This document shows positions 28,401-35,008 of a DNA stretch of 35,008 nt, piece after piece. The DNA is from a virus, in the IMG/VR virus record IMGVR_UViG_3300032249_000371, positions 1 to 35,008 of that record. One strand, written 5' to 3'. The first letter of the stretch is position 1. The number at the start of each line of letters is the position of its first letter. The position numbers and the translations under genes are program-made. Below the pieces are notes generated by a model. That model was not told the DNA's origin. It was given only the letters and a program-made list of their open reading frames with translations, and did not search any database.

Positions 28401-31218
28401 CGTTGCAGAAATGCAGATGCGTCAGTTCTTCTCAGGTCACATGAGCCTATTTAATAACCCTATTGGTTTTATCTCAATGGTTATGGCTAACCCAGAAGGT
28501 ACACTGATACAGAGGAAGCTTGCTGAGCGTTCAAAGTATGGAATTAACGCTCTTGGACAGTACTGGAAGTCTACTGATGCAGAAGTAGAACTATCTGATT
28601 CTCTTATTGCTCGTATGGGTGTTATTCGTCAGGAATCTGTAGGTGACTACAGTAAGGCTAGCAGAAATGCTACTATTTTCCGTGCATATGAGGATATCAG
28701 TACTGAGCACCCAGAGTTCTTACAAGGATTAGCCTGGACAGCTAACAGCTTCTCATCAGATAAGTTCATGCCTGATGTAATTCGAGTCATGCAAAAAGGA
28801 ACCAGAGAAGCTCAGGTAGCTTACGTAGATGAACTGGTTAAAACCTTTGATGAGCCAGGAAATAAATTAAGAGAATTCGCTTCTGCTATTTTTGAAAACA
28901 ATGAGGGAATGCGTCAGATTCTTCTTAAGAATCCGTTTAAAGAAACTGGTCCTGGAGTAGTTGCTGATAACATTAACAAAGATAATATCCTTATCTGGCT
29001 CTTTGATGTTAATCAACCAGACAGCGTTGCAGGACAGTTAAACATGTTTGCTGGTCAGGGCTCAAAGCGCAATCAAATTCTTGACCTTATTCGAGATGGA
29101 CAAGTTAAAGTTACTACTGCCAGTGGCAAAGTAATTACTATCAAAACTCCTTATCGTCAAAAGGGACTTACAAGTGAACAAGTAATTCAGGCTGAAAAGG
29201 CATTTTCTCGCCAGATAAAGAAGTTCTTTAAGCCAGAAGAATTAACTGGCTCTGTTGTAAAGAACATGACTGAAAAGGCAGTTCACGAAGGAAATACAAA
29301 AGTAATAAAGCAGTTTGTTGATTGGTTTTTTGATAAATCAGTAGTAGTAGAAAACAAGTTAAACTTTGGACCAGAGTTTGATATTGCATACTGGGACTTT
29401 ATTGTAGGATATGCAGATATGCTTGATACTCCATCTCTTAGAGAACTACTTAGAAACGCTAACAAAGCTCTTGCTCCTACCTCAAAGGGTGGAAGAAAGC
29501 CTATCGGACGTCTTCCTAAGCAACTTCGTGTTTTAAATAACACTATTAAGCGACGTGAAGCTAACCCTAATTATGTACATAAAGGCGGAGCAACACTCAA
29601 GACTCTTGATTCAATGGCTGCAGAACAAGCTTCTAACTATGTTAAAGAACTGTTCTATGATGCTGGAAGACAAAAGCAATGGGCAAATTCATATCGCTTG
29701 GTAGCACCGTTTGCTCAAGCTCACTATAATACTCTTTCTAAATGGGGCGAACTTACTTGGTCAAACCCTGTTCCTATCTACAAAGCTGGTAAAGCATTTG
29801 ATGCTCTCACAAAAGAGGGTACAGGAGCTATCTATGAGGCTACAGGTGTTACCTATGATGATAACCAGGGCTTCTTGTATAAGGATGAAGGTTCAGACCA
29901 GTTAAAGTTTAAGATGCCTATTGTTGGTAGCATACTTGGTGCTTTAGCTGGTGGCAATATTAACATGAAAGATGCACTGCAGATTACTTCTCCTGTGCAG
30001 TCTCTTAACCTTGCATTCGGTTCTGTGAACCCAATTGTTCCAGGATTTGGACCCGCTATGTCCTTGGCGTATATAGCTGCTGGACGTAACACAGCATTTG
30101 GTCCTATGGATTCAATTCTGAAAGATGTATTGACTCCATTTGGAGAACCAAAGACTGCAACTGATATTATTTTCCCATCATGGCTTAAGAAAACATCTGC
30201 TGCCATACTTGGCAACGATGCATCCACACAGCGTGGTGTTAAAGACTGGGCTTCATATTTAGCATCTACTGGTAAATATGGAGATAATCCATTTGGTACA
30301 GATGCTGAACGCTCACGTCTATTTAACGATGCAGAAAGACTTGCTCGTAATATGAACATAGTTAGTGCACTATTCCAGAGCATCTCACCAGCAACTCCTA
30401 TTCAGGAAGTGCTTGCTAGCATAAAGACTCCTAACAACAAGAAAAACTTCATTACAATGACTCTGCTCTACAAAGAGTGGAAGAACGTTAATGATAAGCA
30501 TCCAGGAGACCGCGATGCAGCAGTAACTGAGTTTGCAGATAAATTTGGTATTGAAAACTTATTGATTGCTGTAAGCGAAACCACACCAGGAACTTCTGGT
30601 TCTGAGGATGCTTGGTCGTTCTTGAATAACAACCCATCTATAGTTGATAAGTATGCAACACCTAGTGGCGATATTGTCCCTTACTTCTTCCCTGGCGGAG
30701 AGTTCTCTCTCAAGTATTACAACTGGCAGAAGAAGGTGGGCTCACGTCGCCAACTATCTACAGATGAAATTACTCAAGAGGCAGAGGGCATGGTTTATTC
30801 AATGCTCAAGAGTCAGCTTGCAGAAAAGCAAATTGCTGGTGGGTATACAGAATTCTGGTACAACGAACAACTAGCTATGCTTGATAAGCAGTTTACTGCC
30901 CGTCCTGGAGACGTTATCATTACAGGTGTTAATGACCAGAAAGTCGCAAACATTGGACTTGCACTACAAGAGCCTGCCTTCCAGCAGTCTTCTGTATATA
31001 AGCAAGCATCAGAGTTCTATGCAAAGTTTGACCAGTTTAAGAAAGTTCTTAATGATTTTAAAGTTACAAACTATGCTGAACTTTCATCTAAAGGTGGAGT
31101 TCCAACATTGATGCGTGATGAACTCGTTGTATTAGGAGAAAAGTTAATGACAGAAAACCCAGAGTTCTCTCGTATGTATTACGGAGTGTTTGCTGGACTA
31201 TTAAGGGAGAGTAAGTAA
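25408..31218 (+). CDS. Giant virion-associated protein (1936 residues), internal/ejection type candidate
   Basis: One uninterrupted frame starting right at the previous stop, 1936 residues. It is largely helical and Lys/Asp-rich with several coiled-coil stretches (~300-355 KISSQYKRYANNFKSKEQQIIETEKQL; ~590-660). Other patches are Gly/Ala-rich and hydrophobic (VGSILGALAGGN near ~1505; GPAMSLAYIAAG near ~1550). No polymerase, protease or transglycosylase motif is certain to me. Its place between portal and scaffold, with two more large proteins after it, is more like an internal virion (ejection) protein set or a multidomain polyvalent virion protein than a tape measure. Codon use matches its neighbours. 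TAA overlaps the next ATG. Confidence 0.65.
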   Translation: MAEKLPAIKQTPADRMIAIQMGSLKPSDYDNFNNITSKYPGISNDLILSMVRSGLTADTPGLDKIATIDGIAALKTDKFNVDKIKSTIKPNRGILGTLGNAFGEAIYDPFKGFTRLTFAALRSPYDAATTFARNTTAVMRGEEGAGQQFVDDLNPVTGLLFGENTLLGQTIRSGARGTGSGFFITPETKIGKEQARRMAQYGKVNGKSYTIGRGFFNGVGMNPNSNAYNIMSGILDATLNIAADPSTYLGPGAVTKIVGQSKKIAGFANDVADLTKANFDALAKEAIDDLENTNQITRDKITKKISSQYKRYANNFKSKEQQIIETEKQLVLQQVKTTAKILNTEKKLFALDAADDTVKGTLAPNSVAEWFISNPKTQTGELTEAIDLLSADMKNTGGFFDGNIILDELPMYGKISIGAHGLDEYVVTANDKKGWKLLDLAEDFTKADDAIRVEESVRRSKLADTLDKLGKNASDPDFKIYNELATNLRDGAANLDGFVGSLFAVGDDLVAGKTLGSLIGDIAQYKNPAVMAKIVDAVENIWKVDGFSNIRSIYGKEGGVVITKSERLAATRAEVGNAAAEFADPTNLGPNVMKLLDSIQDTKASLTARQNELDELVNSQIDLEDKENWFKLLREKAHGDPDMLRELIQDPNNYGIKNLLKLELEIADNNVLRESIRAQIGITDNFMGNVGEDFSKPLKFLLGRQFQPIGELIAKETNPVKLRRLFGRKLDDRMIIELAEAKSADDVFKVFLNQFVPGADPLKIKESISTGVKIATSPVARMIPSVNLRAIKYAEDINKALGRFYIRSTVLNLNDITGLNNGIEDWISSAGLKGIIRKPVQEKIIEDTQLAIFKATTNAERAAAVSNGVGKLIDEVGNALDLPADAREVLKNAAKINGARESIIESYSLNNITGNKGAGLIISGGESVRLEKGILEAQLVQDVINLPDTRALNKVAVSLKTNIPLYGTAKSLKVAAEEAGDIWRTAQLVGRISYIARNVAEMQMRQFFSGHMSLFNNPIGFISMVMANPEGTLIQRKLAERSKYGINALGQYWKSTDAEVELSDSLIARMGVIRQESVGDYSKASRNATIFRAYEDISTEHPEFLQGLAWTANSFSSDKFMPDVIRVMQKGTREAQVAYVDELVKTFDEPGNKLREFASAIFENNEGMRQILLKNPFKETGPGVVADNINKDNILIWLFDVNQPDSVAGQLNMFAGQGSKRNQILDLIRDGQVKVTTASGKVITIKTPYRQKGLTSEQVIQAEKAFSRQIKKFFKPEELTGSVVKNMTEKAVHEGNTKVIKQFVDWFFDKSVVVENKLNFGPEFDIAYWDFIVGYADMLDTPSLRELLRNANKALAPTSKGGRKPIGRLPKQLRVLNNTIKRREANPNYVHKGGATLKTLDSMAAEQASNYVKELFYDAGRQKQWANSYRLVAPFAQAHYNTLSKWGELTWSNPVPIYKAGKAFDALTKEGTGAIYEATGVTYDDNQGFLYKDEGSDQLKFKMPIVGSILGALAGGNINMKDALQITSPVQSLNLAFGSVNPIVPGFGPAMSLAYIAAGRNTAFGPMDSILKDVLTPFGEPKTATDIIFPSWLKKTSAAILGNDASTQRGVKDWASYLASTGKYGDNPFGTDAERSRLFNDAERLARNMNIVSALFQSISPATPIQEVLASIKTPNNKKNFITMTLLYKEWKNVNDKHPGDRDAAVTEFADKFGIENLLIAVSETTPGTSGSEDAWSFLNNNPSIVDKYATPSGDIVPYFFPGGEFSLKYYNWQKKVGSRRQLSTDEITQEAEGMVYSMLKSQLAEKQIAGGYTEFWYNEQLAMLDKQFTARPGDVIITGVNDQKVANIGLALQEPAFQQSSVYKQASEFYAKFDQFKKVLNDFKVTNYAELSSKGGVPTLMRDELVVLGEKLMTENPEFSRMYYGVFAGLLRESK

Positions 31219-32525
31219 TGGCTGATAAACTAACAGCATTTGCCCAGCTCTCTTCATTTAACGCTGCTCAACCTAATATTTATGGTACAGATGTAGGTGC
31301 TAATGACCTTCTAAATTTTGCAATGGCAACAGACCCAACAAGAAAAGCTCTTGCTCTACAAAATATCTATCGTGGTCTTGCTACTAGCAATAGTATTTCT
31401 TCGGGTAAAGGTTTTGCCGGAAGCAACCTTGATTATTTAAACTCTCTTATGCGGGCAAAGGGTGTTAGCAAGTCTGCTCTCACAGACCCTACTGCTCTTA
31501 CGAATGTAATCAATGCTTCTGTTGCTTTAAACCAAGACCCATTTACTTTTCTTGAGAATTACAACGCTAGCGTCAAGGGCAAGGAAATTGTCCAGCCTGA
31601 TACTACAACTAAGTTTACTAAGCAAATCCAGTCGTCTTTGCAATTGAAGGACTTAGGAGATGCTCGTCAACAGTACAGCGATGCTTACTTTAAAGCTTAT
31701 GGATACTTTCCTACAGCAGAGCTTGATACTAAGTTCCAAAATTCATGGAACGCTAAGGCAAAAAGAGAACTACAGCCTACCACTACAGAAGGTAAAACCG
31801 AGTTTGCTCCTATCTATGATACTAAGAGTAAGCCAGTTATGGACCAGGCTACTGGTAAGCAAAAGGTAGATAAGTTTGGCAGTAAAGTCTATTCAAGCAT
31901 TAAGAAAAACCCAAAAGGTGTAGAGCAATACAAGACAATAGTTACTGGTCAAACAACTGCCCAAGGTGAAGGATTTACTGCCGAAGAGCAGACACAGTTC
32001 CTTGCCTCATTCCTATCTGATAATTTTCCTGATGCACAGTGGAATGTAGACGACATTGGTGGAACAGCAAAAACTATCTACGATACTATCAAGTCATACC
32101 ACACAAGCAACTACGAAGATGCTCCTGACTTTGCATCAGTATCTCCTATTATTAAAAATATTCTTTCTACGCCAGACCAAAAGGTTCAGGAAGAAATGTT
32201 TACTCAGTATGTTAATGGACTGCAGAAGAAAGCAACAGGACGTTTCATGTCGCTTCAAGATTTAATTCAACCAGGCGAAAGTGCCAATAAGTATATTGAC
32301 CCAATATTGAAGTCATTGAGCACTGCACTAGAAACTAACATTACAGTTAAAGACCCTCTTGCACAGCAAGTTGTGAACTTTAAGGGCGAAGATGGTAAGT
32401 ACAGAATGCCTAATGATTACGAATTAAACGAGTTAGTTATGAAAGATAAGCGCTCTGATGCTACATCTACTTCAATTAATACAGCCGTCAATATGGCTCA
32501 AACACTTAAGAATGCGTTGAGGTAA
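31218..32525 (+). CDS. Large virion-region protein, unknown function
   Basis: 435 residues, ATG overlapping the previous TAA, GGGAG upstream. It is helical with Gln/Thr/Lys-rich segments and repeated Ala/Leu motifs (ALALQNIYRGLATSNS, LNSLMRAKGVSKSALTD). The C-terminus is charged (VMKDKRSDATSTSINTAVNMAQTLKNALR). It resembles the following 449-residue protein in composition (Ala/Thr/Lys) and lies in the same operon, so the two may form one complex with the giant protein. No known fold is recognised. Confidence 0.6.
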   Translation: MADKLTAFAQLSSFNAAQPNIYGTDVGANDLLNFAMATDPTRKALALQNIYRGLATSNSISSGKGFAGSNLDYLNSLMRAKGVSKSALTDPTALTNVINASVALNQDPFTFLENYNASVKGKEIVQPDTTTKFTKQIQSSLQLKDLGDARQQYSDAYFKAYGYFPTAELDTKFQNSWNAKAKRELQPTTTEGKTEFAPIYDTKSKPVMDQATGKQKVDKFGSKVYSSIKKNPKGVEQYKTIVTGQTTAQGEGFTAEEQTQFLASFLSDNFPDAQWNVDDIGGTAKTIYDTIKSYHTSNYEDAPDFASVSPIIKNILSTPDQKVQEEMFTQYVNGLQKKATGRFMSLQDLIQPGESANKYIDPILKSLSTALETNITVKDPLAQQVVNFKGEDGKYRMPNDYELNELVMKDKRSDATSTSINTAVNMAQTLKNALR

Positions 32526-32527
32526 TC

Positions 32528-33877
32528 ATGGCTACTCCAGAAGAAAGTAAATCAGTACTGCTTGGCGGTACTAAAGTTACTCCAAAGGCTACCCCTAAAG
32601 CAAGCGCAGCAGAAACTGCAAATATAGCTGGTAAGGCTGCTGTTAAGAATCCTACTGTTGCAAACATTAATACTTTTATTAAAAGTTTAGAAGTAAGACT
32701 TGCAGAAAAAAATGTTGAGATGGGTCTTAATCCTGACGGAAGCACCAAGACAGTTGTAGAAAAGCCTTTAACACGCATGGAGTTAAACGCAAAGAATGAA
32801 GCTGCTGGTCCTCCAGGTGTTGCCCCTCCAGGATTTGTATATAAGTTTATGAAGACAGTAGATGGCGGAAACTGGAAACTATTTTCAGCTTCTACTAGTG
32901 GTACTGGTGGAGGAACAGGTGGTGGTACAGATACTACTACAGTTACACCAGCAACTCCGTCTACAAGCGTAGATGTCTTAAAGGCTCTTCTAAAGGCTCA
33001 GGGATTTTCATCTAAAATTGTTGATGCATCTGCTACATACTTAAACTCACTTCTCAGAGATAATCTTGATTATGAAAACGCTGTTGAAGTATTCCTGAAT
33101 ACTAAAGACTACACTCTTAAAAATGGCACAAAAATTACATCTCCGTTTTATACAGAGTATGGCTATTTAAACGAAGGACTAGCTACTCCTAAGCAAGCCT
33201 CTGAATTGTTTAATGCAGTAGAAGGCTACAAGGGTCTTCAACAGAAGTATGGTTTTAGCGAAGCTTATCTTGCAACTGATAATATCAAAAGATATGTTAA
33301 AAATAACGTAACAGTTGCAGATTTAGATGAACGTGCAAATACTGCGCGTCTTGCAGGAATTACAACTGACGCTGCAAAAACAGATGCCTTTATTAAACTT
33401 GGATTTATTGCTGACGCATCAGGACTCCAGGACTTTTACATGGACTCCAAGATTGGCAAAGAACAACTTGAGGTTAACCGTAATACTGGAGCATTTGTCG
33501 CTGAGGCTATTCGCCGTAACAGCACTGGTATTGCTACAGGTGCAAATCAGCTTGCAGACTTTAGAAAGATTGCTGCAGATTTAACTGCTAAGGGTTATTC
33601 AGAAGCTCAGATTTCAGCTGCAGCTGCTACAGGTTTTGAGAACATTGGAAAAGACCTAGCAGCAACTACTGCATTATCTGGTATTTATGAGAAGACTGGC
33701 GGAACCGTAGAGTCAAATGCAACAATTCAGAATCAAATTCAATCTGAACTTCTTCAACAAGAATTCAGCAACGTTGCATCTTCTCGCCGTAGAAAACTTG
33801 AAGAGCAGAATGTAAAAGCATTCCAAGGCACAGCCGGACTAACAAGTAGTTCACTCAGCACTGGCCGAATGATATAA
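32528..33877 (+). CDS. Large virion-region protein, unknown function
   Basis: 449 residues, ATG two bases after the previous stop with TGAGGTAA upstream. The N-terminal ~45 residues are Lys/Ala/Thr-rich and disordered. A Gly/Thr-rich linker (SGTGGGTGGGTDTTTV) lies around 125-140. The C-terminal ~300 residues are helical (KALLKAQGFSSKIVDASATYL, LGFIADASGLQDFYMDSKIG, SELLQQEFSNVASSRRRKLEEQNV). The tail ends SSLSTGRMI. A structural partner of the preceding two proteins is likely. No enzyme motif is seen. Confidence 0.6.
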   Translation: MATPEESKSVLLGGTKVTPKATPKASAAETANIAGKAAVKNPTVANINTFIKSLEVRLAEKNVEMGLNPDGSTKTVVEKPLTRMELNAKNEAAGPPGVAPPGFVYKFMKTVDGGNWKLFSASTSGTGGGTGGGTDTTTVTPATPSTSVDVLKALLKAQGFSSKIVDASATYLNSLLRDNLDYENAVEVFLNTKDYTLKNGTKITSPFYTEYGYLNEGLATPKQASELFNAVEGYKGLQQKYGFSEAYLATDNIKRYVKNNVTVADLDERANTARLAGITTDAAKTDAFIKLGFIADASGLQDFYMDSKIGKEQLEVNRNTGAFVAEAIRRNSTGIATGANQLADFRKIAADLTAKGYSEAQISAAAATGFENIGKDLAATTALSGIYEKTGGTVESNATIQNQIQSELLQQEFSNVASSRRRKLEEQNVKAFQGTAGLTSSSLSTGRMI

Positions 33878-33996
33878 AAGAATCCCTTCTGGACCTATCG
33901 GCCCCAGGAGGTGTACAAGACCGAGAGTACAAGCCAAGTCAGATTCCCCGTCTGGATTGAGGTGTGCGACCAACTACTAATAAGGGAGACAATCGC
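33878..33996 (+). other. Leader before the scaffold gene
   Basis: 119 bases without a firm gene. It has a strong ribosome-like AGGAGG (33906-33911) immediately followed by a possible GTG start (VYKTESTSQVRFPVW..., ending in ATGA at the scaffold start). Another frame encodes PSGPIGPRRCTRPR. Either could be a short translated leader that couples to the scaffold; neither has recognisable homologues to me. The scaffold's own site is AAGGGAG. Confidence 0.35.
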
Positions 33997-34473
33997 ATGA
34001 GCGATAACCGCGACAACTACTGGGAAGATGAAGACGAAGACGATACACCTACTGGTGTTTTTGAATCGGATACAGACCTCGTTAAGAAGCTACGTAAGGC
34101 TCTAAAGGCTGAACAGCGTAAGAACAAGGAACTAGAAACTTCATACGGTGAACTCACCAAAGCCCAAAAAGAGCGGATTTTAAAGGACGTACTTGCGTCC
34201 AAGGGTGTCAATCAAAAAATTGCACAGTTTATTCCATCTGATATCGAGGCATCTGAAGATGCTATTAGTGCATGGCTAGACAGTAATGGTGATGTCTTCG
34301 GATACACACCAACTGCAAAGCCAGCAGTTAACCAAGAGGATATCAATTCCCTACGGAAAATGGACGCTGTGCTTACTGGAGCAGAAACATCCGCATCTTC
34401 TGACGACTTAATGAACCGCATCGCGGGAGCATCAAGCGAAGAAGAAATTTTATCCATCCTCAGCGGTCAGTAA
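33997..34473 (+). CDS. Capsid scaffold protein (probable)
   Basis: 158 residues from ATG 33997, with AAGGGAG eight bases upstream; a longer in-frame start at 33964 has no ribosome site. It is acidic at the N-terminus (MSDNRDNYWEDEDEDDTP), then a coiled coil (VKKLRKALKAEQRKNKELETSYGEL), then a polar C-terminus with helix (LMNRIAGASSEEEILSILSGQ). Size, acidity, coiled coil and position right before the major capsid gene fit a scaffold that guides procapsid assembly. A decoration protein is less likely given the coiled coil. Confidence 0.75.
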   Translation: MSDNRDNYWEDEDEDDTPTGVFESDTDLVKKLRKALKAEQRKNKELETSYGELTKAQKERILKDVLASKGVNQKIAQFIPSDIEASEDAISAWLDSNGDVFGYTPTAKPAVNQEDINSLRKMDAVLTGAETSASSDDLMNRIAGASSEEEILSILSGQ

Positions 34474-34515
34474 AAAACCGCACACTAACCAATCAGAAAG
34501 CGAGGATATCTCCAA

Positions 34516-35008
34516 ATGGCAGATGTCTTTTCAACCACAACCTCTGGTTTAGGTTCCAATCTTGTTACTATGGCTTACGATAAGTTGATTGAACTCAACC
34601 TTCGTTCAGTACCACAGTTCCGCGCTATCGCGGACAAGAAAATTGGAAGCCCAACCCACGACGGTTCTTCAATCCGTTTCCAGTTCCACAACGATATCGC
34701 TGACACCACAATTGCTGGTGCAACACTCGATGAGGTTACAGACCCGGATGCAGTATCACTACCAGCGACTACAACTCTTGACGTTTCAGCGCAAGAGCTT
34801 GGTCGCGTAGTGCTTCCAACTCGTAAGCTCTCACTTATGTCACTTGCTGATGTTGACCCATGGATTGCAAACGCAGTCTCATTCAACATGGCAACAACAC
34901 TTGATAACGGTATCTCTGCCATCCTTGATGCAGGTACAAACGTTATCCGTGAAGCTGGCGGAGCTCTTTCAACAACTGCTGCTAAAACTTCAATCGTAGC
35001 ATCAGACA
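34516..35008 (+). CDS. Major capsid protein, N-terminal part (runs off window)
   Basis: ATG at 34516 with GAGG upstream; 164 codons are visible before the window ends. The start MADVFSTTTSGLGSNLVTMAYDKLIELNLR, then GSPTHDGSSIRFQFHNDIAD, a TLDEVTDPD segment, LGRVVLPTRKLSLMSLADVDPWIANAVSFNMATTLDNG resemble the HK97-fold N4-gp56-type coat family. Gene order (terL, portal, scaffold, capsid) agrees. The coat protein self-assembles into the icosahedral head on the scaffold. Confidence 0.8.
   Translation, partial: MADVFSTTTSGLGSNLVTMAYDKLIELNLRSVPQFRAIADKKIGSPTHDGSSIRFQFHNDIADTTIAGATLDEVTDPDAVSLPATTTLDVSAQELGRVVLPTRKLSLMSLADVDPWIANAVSFNMATTLDNGISAILDAGTNVIREAGGALSTTAAKTSIVASD

Overview
This window looks like part of a tailed-phage genome (Caudoviricetes) infecting an actinobacterium, plausibly a freshwater group with a moderate-GC genome. 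The actinobacterial host is inferred from a phage-borne WhiB-like protein (15279-15611), a LexA-type box of the actinobacterial form (20208-20223), a leaderless start with an extended -10 (7711), and a CHAP endolysin without Gram-negative spanins. Coding DNA is moderate in GC and tightly packed, with many ATGA, TAATG and GTGA overlaps. The two ends of the window are both structural: tail genes on the left, capsid genes on the right. The real genome is therefore probably circularly permuted and longer than 35 kb, with the rest of the head and tail module outside the window.

Layout. (1) 1-4556, plus strand: tandem glycine-rich tail adhesins, small tail-associated proteins, and a tail protein split by one in-frame TAA. 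(2) 4556-7126, plus strand: small membrane proteins, a secreted Pro/Glu-rich protein, a CHAP endolysin and a holin-like protein, closed by a strong terminator. (3) 7187-7482, minus strand: two small zinc-ribbon genes. (4) 7711-14595, plus strand: replication and nucleic-acid genes (RecB/Cas4-like nuclease, DnaB/RecA-type ATPase, Hjc-like resolvase, two-gene primase, HNH protein, metallophosphoesterase, sigma-like factor) plus a transglycosylase-like secreted protein. (5) 14600-19671, minus strand: a regulatory and accessory block holding small genes, WhiB, a class-II glutamine amidotransferase and a zinc-rich amidoligase. (6) 19707-20652: a large non-coding interval. (7) 20653-35008, plus strand: TerL with a TerS-like N-terminus, portal, a 1936-residue virion protein, two more large structural proteins, scaffold, and the start of the major capsid protein.

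The most unusual feature is in block 5. A 15-bp near-perfect palindrome (GTTCGGAATCCGAAC, central base A or T) occurs eight times between 14640 and 19706 and I see it nowhere else in the window. Five copies sit 16-26 nt upstream of minus-strand start codons, one lies inside the amidoligase gene, and two lie beside terminators. Two of the units also have matching promoters (TTGACT, 17 nt, then CATAAT or TAGAAT), which place the palindrome inside the transcribed leader. This suggests a dispersed operator, stoperator-like or RNA-hairpin regulon controlling WhiB, the amidotransferase/amidoligase pair and several microproteins. The amidotransferase/amidoligase pair itself implies a phage-directed amide-ligation pathway whose substrate I cannot determine from the sequence.

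No DNA polymerase, integrase, recognisable repressor, tRNA or CRISPR array was seen in this window. Functional calls rest on motif reading only; no database search was run.
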